This document shows positions 58,391-64,000 of a stretch of DNA of 64,000 nucleotides, piece after piece (the stretch's first letter is position 1; each line of letters starts with the position of its first letter). This DNA comes from Moniliophthora roreri (taxonomy: Eukaryota; Basidiomycota; Agaricomycetes; Agaricales; Marasmiaceae). The stretch is from assembly GCA_001466705.2 (NCBI GenBank), contig LATX02000245.1:173815-237814 (forward strand), in the 5' to 3' direction. Both the position numbers and the translations under genes were made by a program. The notes beneath the pieces are model-generated. The model did not search any database. It was not told the DNA's origin and worked only from the letters and a program-made list of their open reading frames with translations.

Positions 58391-59949
58391 CTAACGTGAA
58401 CCTCTATATCTCGGCTGCCGCTTCAGCAAGTCTTGATAGATAGCAGTTTGGCATAGCTTGCAACCGTCTACCGTGAATTCCTCCCAGAATGCACTCTTTC
58501 TGACTTTGTTGTAGTATTCTCTGATGAGCTATAATGGAGAAATCAGAGCCTGTAAGTAAGAATAATTGAACATGAATACGCACCGACCACGGATAAAGTT
58601 TGCACTTCCAGACTTCCCAGCAGTTGTCCTGTGGATCCGGACTTTCCAGCTTCAGAACATCACCCCAGTACTTCATTGGAACTCCACGCTCTGGGTTGCC
58701 GATGCGAAGTAAGCATTCCTTCTCATTGAAATCAGGGTTCTTGTCATCCCACATCCGTCCAAGCTTGTCCAAGTCCTTGGTGAATTTCGGCACGATTGGA
58801 TCGACAACATTGACTCACCAAAAGAGAACCTCTTCACCATAAAGAACAATGCACTTCCACTTCGCATCAGGGTGTGTGAGTCCAAGATCTGGCTGCATGA
58901 AGCCGAATGCCGAACTACTTGATGCTGAAGGGGTCTGTTGTACTGTGGCCTGTGATGCAGTAGGCTGAGTGACAGTGGTGGTATGAGTCAGAAGTGACTG
59001 AAGGTGAGGGCAAGGATCGGGTACAGTAGTCAGTTGAGGTGGCGAGACTGACGACATTGAAATTGGCTGTGTGAGATTGACTGGCGGGGTCATTGGATTG
59101 GTGGAGAGACGTGGTGTCGCAAGTGGGATTATAGTACTGAGGGTTGGATTGAGGTGCTGCTGCTGCCTGACAACAACATCGAGCTTGTTGTTGATGCATT
59201 GAAGTATTGCAAGGGGATCTGCCACAGTCTAGATAACGGTTAATCAACAATAGATCTGAGATATTCGTAGAACGTGCCTCATTCTTGGTTTGTCGCTGTT
59301 CTGACAGTGTTTGGTACTCAGGGTGCGCAAGCCGATATCTCTTGGCCTGCAAGATGATCAGTCACCTGCTCATACAGTAATATCATCCACTCACTTCTTC
59401 AACCCTCGCATGCTTCTGCTCTTTGGTGCGCGTGTCCTTCGTACTATATTCAATAGTCTGCGACACCAAGTTGGTCGCTCCTGTTTCCCCCTCCGCACAA
59501 CGTCACTCGTAGCTCTTCAACCTGTTCTTTTTGCCACCTTCGACTTCTGAGGACCCTTATGTGTACGACAAGCACCGGGCTTCCTATCGGCTTATCTGAA
59601 TTACATTGGCTGCAAGAAGACTTGTTTGACACTTACTTGCTCCGTTGATCCCAGTTCTCACTAAATTCAACCAAGCGAGTGCACAGCATGTCCACATTTC
59701 CAAATTTCCGAAGCCCATACTTCGAGCAAAGTTCCTTCAACTGATTCTTGAAAGTGTATCTGAGTAAGTAGAATGTTAGTCTCCAATGGTACATGTCATA
59801 TCAAACAGTACTCACATCTTGAGCTGCTCAATCTCATCTCCAGTGGCACCTGGAAAGTCAAAAACTCTCTGCATCTCCGCCTCTGAGATCCTTTCCTTGC
59901 CCTTGGGAGTTTCAGATTCCTGCTCGCCACTAACGTCTCCAGTCTCCAT
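58391..59949 (-). CDS. SAP-domain-like protein, one in-frame stop
   Basis: The ATG at 59949 opens METGDVSGEQ. A 5' exon ends at a GTGAGT donor (about 59818). The next exon reads LKELCSKYGLRKFGNVDMLC followed by TRLVEF, a SAP-like helix pair (putative DNA binding). A basic exon follows (KHARVEEAKRYRLAHPEYQT), then a Gln/Thr/Ser/Pro-rich stretch (59220-58900) and WKCIVLYGEEVLFW. Here a TGA (about 58817) interrupts a frame that otherwise continues VNVVDP, KLGRMWDDKNPDFNEKECLL and MKYWGDVLKLE to an intron (donor GTGCGT), ending RKSAFWEEFTVDG and TAG at 58391. The second half matches a C-terminal region common with SAP proteins in Agaricomycetes. The stop may be a true nonsense mutation or a missed small intron. 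Confidence 0.6.
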
Positions 59950-60394
59950 TCTGCAAATCTTCCTAGGCTCCCAGCGAACTTGACACCAGAGAATGAAGGG
60001 AAAAGTGAAAATTCCCAAAAGAAACCGAGCGTAGAGAGCAAGGCCTTCGAGCCGAATCCAACGTCGAAGGGAGCGGGGGGGAGGGCAAGGGAAAGCTGTG
60101 ACGTCTCGGAGCCGTTCGTTGCAACGCCGCCATCCGAGATTGATCTAGATGACGGTTAGCGGGCTGGCACATGTGAAGAGGCAAAAAGAAATTTGAGAAA
60201 GACGGAACGACGACCATGGAGGCGACGGCGACGGCGACGGCGGCAGGAAATTGAACCATGAGGCAATGTTTGGTGTCAGCCAGCCTCGCAAACACGGCAA
60301 AGCACAAGCGAAAAAAAAAAGACGCGCGCCTATCAGGTGAGCTCATGAACCGTTACGGGAGCGTGACCCGACCCGTCTTTTTTCGGAGAGAAGT

Positions 60395-60475
60395 CGGATT
60401 CGGATGGCGGACGGGCTCCTCGACGAGCACCATCCGACGGTTGGCATCCGACCAATCCGACGATGAGCGGCGGAT
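60395..60475. repeat. Cluster of ATCCG / CGGAT motifs, left
   Basis: GGATGGCGGACGGG, CATCCGACGG, GGCATCCGACC, AATCCGACGATG, GCGGCGGATGGATC: a dense run of near-palindromic ATCCG(A/T)CGGAT-like units. A similar cluster lies at 60935-61055. Confidence 0.6.
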
Positions 60476-60934
60476 GGATCACGTAGTGCAGACGGTTGTT
60501 AGGTCGACCAGAGTCGTGCCTGGGGCTTTCTGTGGTTACCTTTTTGACCTTCATAGCAGTAGTGGGTGATATAGATATATCAGCCATTATCTGTCTATCT
60601 GACTAACCTTTGACTTGTATTTTAGCTGTTTTGGGTACAATATATGAACTTGTCTCGACTCTGTACACAACAAATTAAATAGGTATAATTCAGACACTTG
60701 GAATCAACTTGGAATGCCGCACAACTAGATCAATGTCCCGCACCTGAGAGCCCTGTCTGTTCTCCCTCCCTTCAAGTGGCTCCAAACATCATATTCTCAA
60801 CATCACGTCACATCTTGAGGGTCTATAGGGTAGCTTGAGACTTGCCGAAGGGATTGGAGGTGAACAAAGAGACAATACTGATGGGGAAGCAAAATTTTCA
60901 CCGTGGGAGGGAGGTTTCATTGTGAAGCGGCTTA

Positions 60935-61055
60935 GCGCCCATCCGTCGGATTATCGGACCATCCGACGGATAACATCCGCCGATGCGGATTGCTCTCTCA
61001 ATCACCACCATCCGAACGGATGAATCCGTATCCGATCCTAATCCGATCCGCTAGT
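60935..61055. repeat. Cluster of ATCCG / CGGAT motifs, right
   Basis: CATCCGTCGGATTATCGGACC, CATCCGACGGATAACATCC, GCCGATGCGGAT, then CATCCGAACGGATGAATCC and GATCCTAATCCGATCC. The two clusters bracket about 460 bp with no gene, so they may be the ends of a small non-autonomous element. Confidence 0.6.
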
Positions 61056-61094
61056 AGCCCTACCGATCACCTAAATAAGACCCTTTAATCAAGC

Positions 61095-62412
61095 CTCAGG
61101 ACGACCTTAGTGCCTATGGTTTCCCTAAGTTTAATTCTGTTGCTTTCGTTCGCAGCATTGGTTCATGCCAAGTTGTACTCCGCTACTTGGGATACTTTGT
61201 TTGTTCTCCTTCCTGTTCATCGTTAATTGAGAGTGCTGATGAATGACCTTGTTATAGAGGTAGTCCAGTTGAAAAATTCGACAGTGAACTGTACCTTCCG
61301 GGTCTTCCTTCTGGTACACTTTACACCTTGGCGCCTCGTTACCTTCTTGACAAAAACATGAAACACAGATTCTTCAACAACAATCACCATCACGCTGAAG
61401 GCTCATAACCATAACGATCACATTTCCCAGGCCCAGTGTAAAGTGAAAGGTGATAAATGGCTCTGCGGTATGCTGCTCTTCGTATCTCTAAATAGTAAAC
61501 TCTTGCCGAGAGCAATATTCTCTAGATAAGTTCACGATATTTCCTGGTAGAGGGTTCATATTTTCGTTTTCCAACGTACGTTTTTTTGTCTCGTGCCGCT
61601 CAATAAAAGCTGATATGGTGTGTAGGATGATCCGGACAGCCAAAAGACGCAATACGATAGGTATGCGGCTTTACTTCTTTCTCACCTTGCACCGTAAGCT
61701 CACTCGTGCGTAGCTTGGTTTTTGCAGTGGAAACGAGTAAATTCGATTTTGGTCCGGTGTTCATGGTATGACTCACCTGCTTCGCACACTATAGCATCGC
61801 ACTCACATCGGGAATGCAGACGAACCTCAAGATCAAAACAAACGGGGGCAACATGGATTGGTGTAATAACGTGAAGTATAGTGGTGATGCTGTGAGTTCG
61901 CTGTCCCCAGGTACTAAGAGAGAGGCTGACAAGCAATGATTAATGATGGATAGAAACATAAGACCGGGGAGGTTAAAGTGAAGGACAATGATTGTGAGGT
62001 GCAGTATGTTTCGTTGGGTTAAAGCCTCAAGAGTCGACCCAAGTTCAACGCTGTTATACTTGGTTTATGGTACCCCATACTCCGACGTAGTTATTGATTG
62101 CGTATCTTGTGTCACATAGAACTAGAATCCCCAGCTCAAGCCATAGCTGTAGTCGATTCAATTGGTTTTTCTGAGTAGTCAAATTTGGAGACGCTAAGCA
62201 GAAGATCAAATTTTCAAACTTCGATATCAAACTCTTCCACCATCATGACTATTACTGTAAATACTATTATTAACCGTCAGACTAACTGACCGATCCTTTA
62301 ACTCCATCGTTGAAACTGGCTAGATATTCTCTACAAATCAAGCAGAACGTGGAGCTGAACGGAGCTTCTGCAGAGATGTTGATTCAGTTCTGTCAGTCAT
62401 CGATCACAATAG
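61095..62412 (+). repeat. Right copy of the ~1.3 kb segmental duplication
   Basis: Collinear with 24755-26060: same 5' flank (GACGACCTTAGTGCCT), exons, introns and 3' flank, with substitutions and small indels throughout. Same orientation, 36.3 kb apart, with the transposon island in between. Confidence 0.85.
61116..62022 (+). CDS. Small secreted cysteine-containing protein, paralogue 3
   Basis: The ATG opens MVSLSLILLLSFAALVHAK (signal peptide, cleavage likely after VHA). Eight introns lie at the positions seen in paralogue 2, all with GT..AG ends, and the spliced frame (about 172 codons) is open to TAA at 62020-62022. Exon landmarks are ELYLPGLPS, AQCKVKGDKWLCD, GRGFIFSFSN, DDPDSQKTQYD, VETSKFDFGPVFM, NGGNMDWCNNVKYSGDA and VKVKDNDCEVQYVSLG. 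The four cysteines match paralogue 2. Many of the differences from paralogue 2 change amino acids, while cysteines and splice sites are kept, which suggests the protein is still used. Function unknown; secreted. Confidence 0.85.
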
Positions 62413-62778
62413 CCCAAGTAGGGACTTAAACGGTGTGTACTATCAGTTTCGTCACCTGGGGCCTTTTTCTTCTGTATTATAGACTAGCATCTCGGCATCT
62501 CGCCTGCCGAATTCGAAGATTGGGACCGGTGGAGGAGAAGAGGGAGTATCAGGTTGAAGCCGATTTCGATGTAAGTCACTAGCACAGTTCTTTCTTACAT
62601 TCGCTCATTTTGAAGCTAGCAAAGTCATGAAGGCTTCGACGAGTCATTGAAATCGCTATCCAGGAGCCCTGCTGCCAGACCTGCATGCCAGACATGATCG
62701 AGCTCAGACACATCCCTATTCCATTCCGGCTATAAACCACATTCTAACTTGAATCAGACTTGAATACAAACCACCACC
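62413..62778. other. Intergenic, upstream of oxygenase relic
   Basis: A short unique stretch. A CTATAAA at about 62730 lies about 50 nt before the ATG at 62779 and could be its TATA box. Nothing else is seen. Confidence 0.4.
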
Positions 62779-63995
62779 ATGTCCGATTTCGACACTATCA
62801 TTCCAAACGTCAAAGAATACTCTTTCACGGGCGGTACCCGCGAGGTTCCAGTCGAATTCTGCGATTTGTACTACAAGGTGGATGGCAGCGTAGCATCTAG
62901 CGGTGACAACCACGTGTTGCAGCATTCGTCTCCGCACTCCAGACCAATTGGCCAAACTCGTATCTGTATGCAAGGCTGCGTCTTTCGGTCGTGGAAAGGA
63001 GAAAGTCGTGGATCCGTCTTACCGAAAGGCGCTCAAGCTTGAGGAATCAAAATTCGTTACGCCTTTTCGTTTGGCTAGTACTGGTATCCTGCAGCGGGTT
63101 CAAAGAGATTTACCTGATAACGATATGACCCTAACGAGGTACGTTAGGGCAGAACTGTACAAGTTGACTGTGTATGGCAAGTTCATCATTCAGCTGGCGT
63201 CGACTCCTTGATAGCCGACTGTGGTCCATGCTGAGACAAAGGAGTCTTTTCGAAACCCCACAAGAATACGTCTTGCGCCAAAAAAACATATTCGGCTCTC
63301 TCATCGTCATCTTCCTGACCGAGCACGAAGGCAGTCAATTCGTTCTTTCCGAGAACGATCAGGGACTTTTGACTCTTACCGAAAGTACACCCTCTATTCC
63401 CGAAGTGGCCTTAGTCGTGTTCTACAGCAATGTGATGCGCGAAGTCAAACGCGTAACTAAAGGTGCCCGCGTTACATTGACGTATGACCTTTACTACGAC
63501 TCTGTACTGAAGGCCAATCAAAATTTGGTTGTTTCGTCCAAAATAAATGTGTCACCAACACATTGGAGGGGCTCTTGAAGGAATACGACGATTCAGGCGA
63601 AGGAACTCCTCGCTTGGGTTTTGCCCTGGCACATCATTACCCGATCAACAAAGACAGCGAACTGGGATACGAACTTTCCGAATCACTCAAATACCTCAAG
63701 GGAAGCGACAGGATAATGTACCATCCATGTAAGGAAGTCGGGCTGGCTGTTAGCCTCAAGGTGTTGTACACCGACGACCAATGTCGGTGGATTGCCTTGG
63801 AGGTGATTTTGGACCAAATGAGTATTCGATCTTGGAGGAAGAGGAGTACGAGAAGGCTGATTTAGAGCACTATGGATTGGAGATGCTGGAGCTGGTTTGG
63901 GTTACGGATTGTAAGGGAAGTGGGAGCGGAATCTCGCTGTGCGGCGTATGGGAATGAGCCGAGTATGGGAAGCGTGTATGGGACGGTCTGTATCG
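62779..63995 (+). pseudogene. 2OG-Fe(II) oxygenase-like protein, frameshifted
   Basis: The ATG opens MSDFDTIIPN; segments of a basidiomycete oxygenase family follow in order but in different frames. CDLYYKVDGSVA (about 62870) is followed, after a shift near 62900, by DQLAKLVSVCKAASFGRGKE then VRAELYKLTVYGK (to about 63182). After a second break come IFGSLIVIFLTEHEG and PEVALVVFYSNVMREVKRV then GARVTLTYDLYY. After a third shift near 63545 come LEGLLKEYDD, GFALAHHYPI, LKGSDRIMY and EVGLAVSLKVLY. The family's HxD iron-binding stretch after YGKGS is not readable, and the later iron-binding His (family HEV) is Arg (REV). The window ends close to its 3' part. Probably dead. Confidence 0.75.
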
Positions 63996-64000
63996 TTGCA

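Noticed and set aside
63174..63578. A complete independent gene starting MASSSFSWRR
   Set aside because: Its content (IFGSLIVIF, VTLTYDLYY) is the middle of the oxygenase family whose beginning and end lie in adjacent frames on either side.

Overview
The window is nuclear DNA of a filamentous fungus, most likely a mushroom-forming basidiomycete (Agaricomycetes). The genes have many 45-65 nt GT..AG introns. Several proteins belong to families I know mainly from that group: a DUF6593 protein, DUF6589-type sequences, XPG/GEN1-like PIN nucleases, a SAP-domain protein and a basidiomycete-type 2OG-Fe(II) oxygenase. I cannot name the species. All exon structures were read by eye from splice signals and family motifs; no search or gene predictor was run.

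Left arm (1-26.0 kb) has ordinary base composition with frequent CpG. On the minus strand it holds a decayed Zn2Cys6 factor (about 0.4-1.1 kb), an intact Zn2Cys6 factor (2.4-3.6 kb), an HMG-box (MATA_HMG type) regulator (6.6-8.3 kb), a DUF6593 protein (13.7-14.4 kb) and a complete Argonaute (15.5-19.9 kb). The Argonaute keeps its catalytic tetrad, has about twenty introns, and includes exons of 3, 12 and 14 nt. On the plus strand are two paralogous small secreted cysteine-containing proteins (22.4 and 24.8 kb) with an intron-containing tRNA-Val(AAC) between them.

Central island (about 26.1-56.5 kb) is AT-rich, almost free of CpG and packed with dead mobile DNA. It contains a long-TIR element with no recognisable coding (26.1-30.8 kb) and a DUF6589-type gene split by a 7.08 kb Ty3/gypsy chromovirus (33967-41047). 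That element has 5-bp target duplications and an 11-nt self-priming signal of the Tf1/sushi kind. The island also contains an XPG-like nuclease relic, a 3.1 kb PIF/Harbinger relic, LTR-like direct and inverted repeats, and a tyrosine recombinase scrap.

Right arm (56.5-64 kb) regains CpG. It carries a second, better preserved XPG-like nuclease gene broken by a solo LTR, a SAP-domain gene with one in-frame stop, and a third intact secreted-protein paralogue (61.1-62.0 kb). It ends with a frameshifted 2OG-Fe(II) oxygenase-like relic at the window edge. The second and third secreted-protein genes lie in about 1.3 kb duplicated blocks that flank the transposon island.

The RNA-silencing nuclease and the CpG-depleted transposon island are the two halves of a genome-defence picture, but nothing in the sequence shows that this Argonaute acts on these particular elements.
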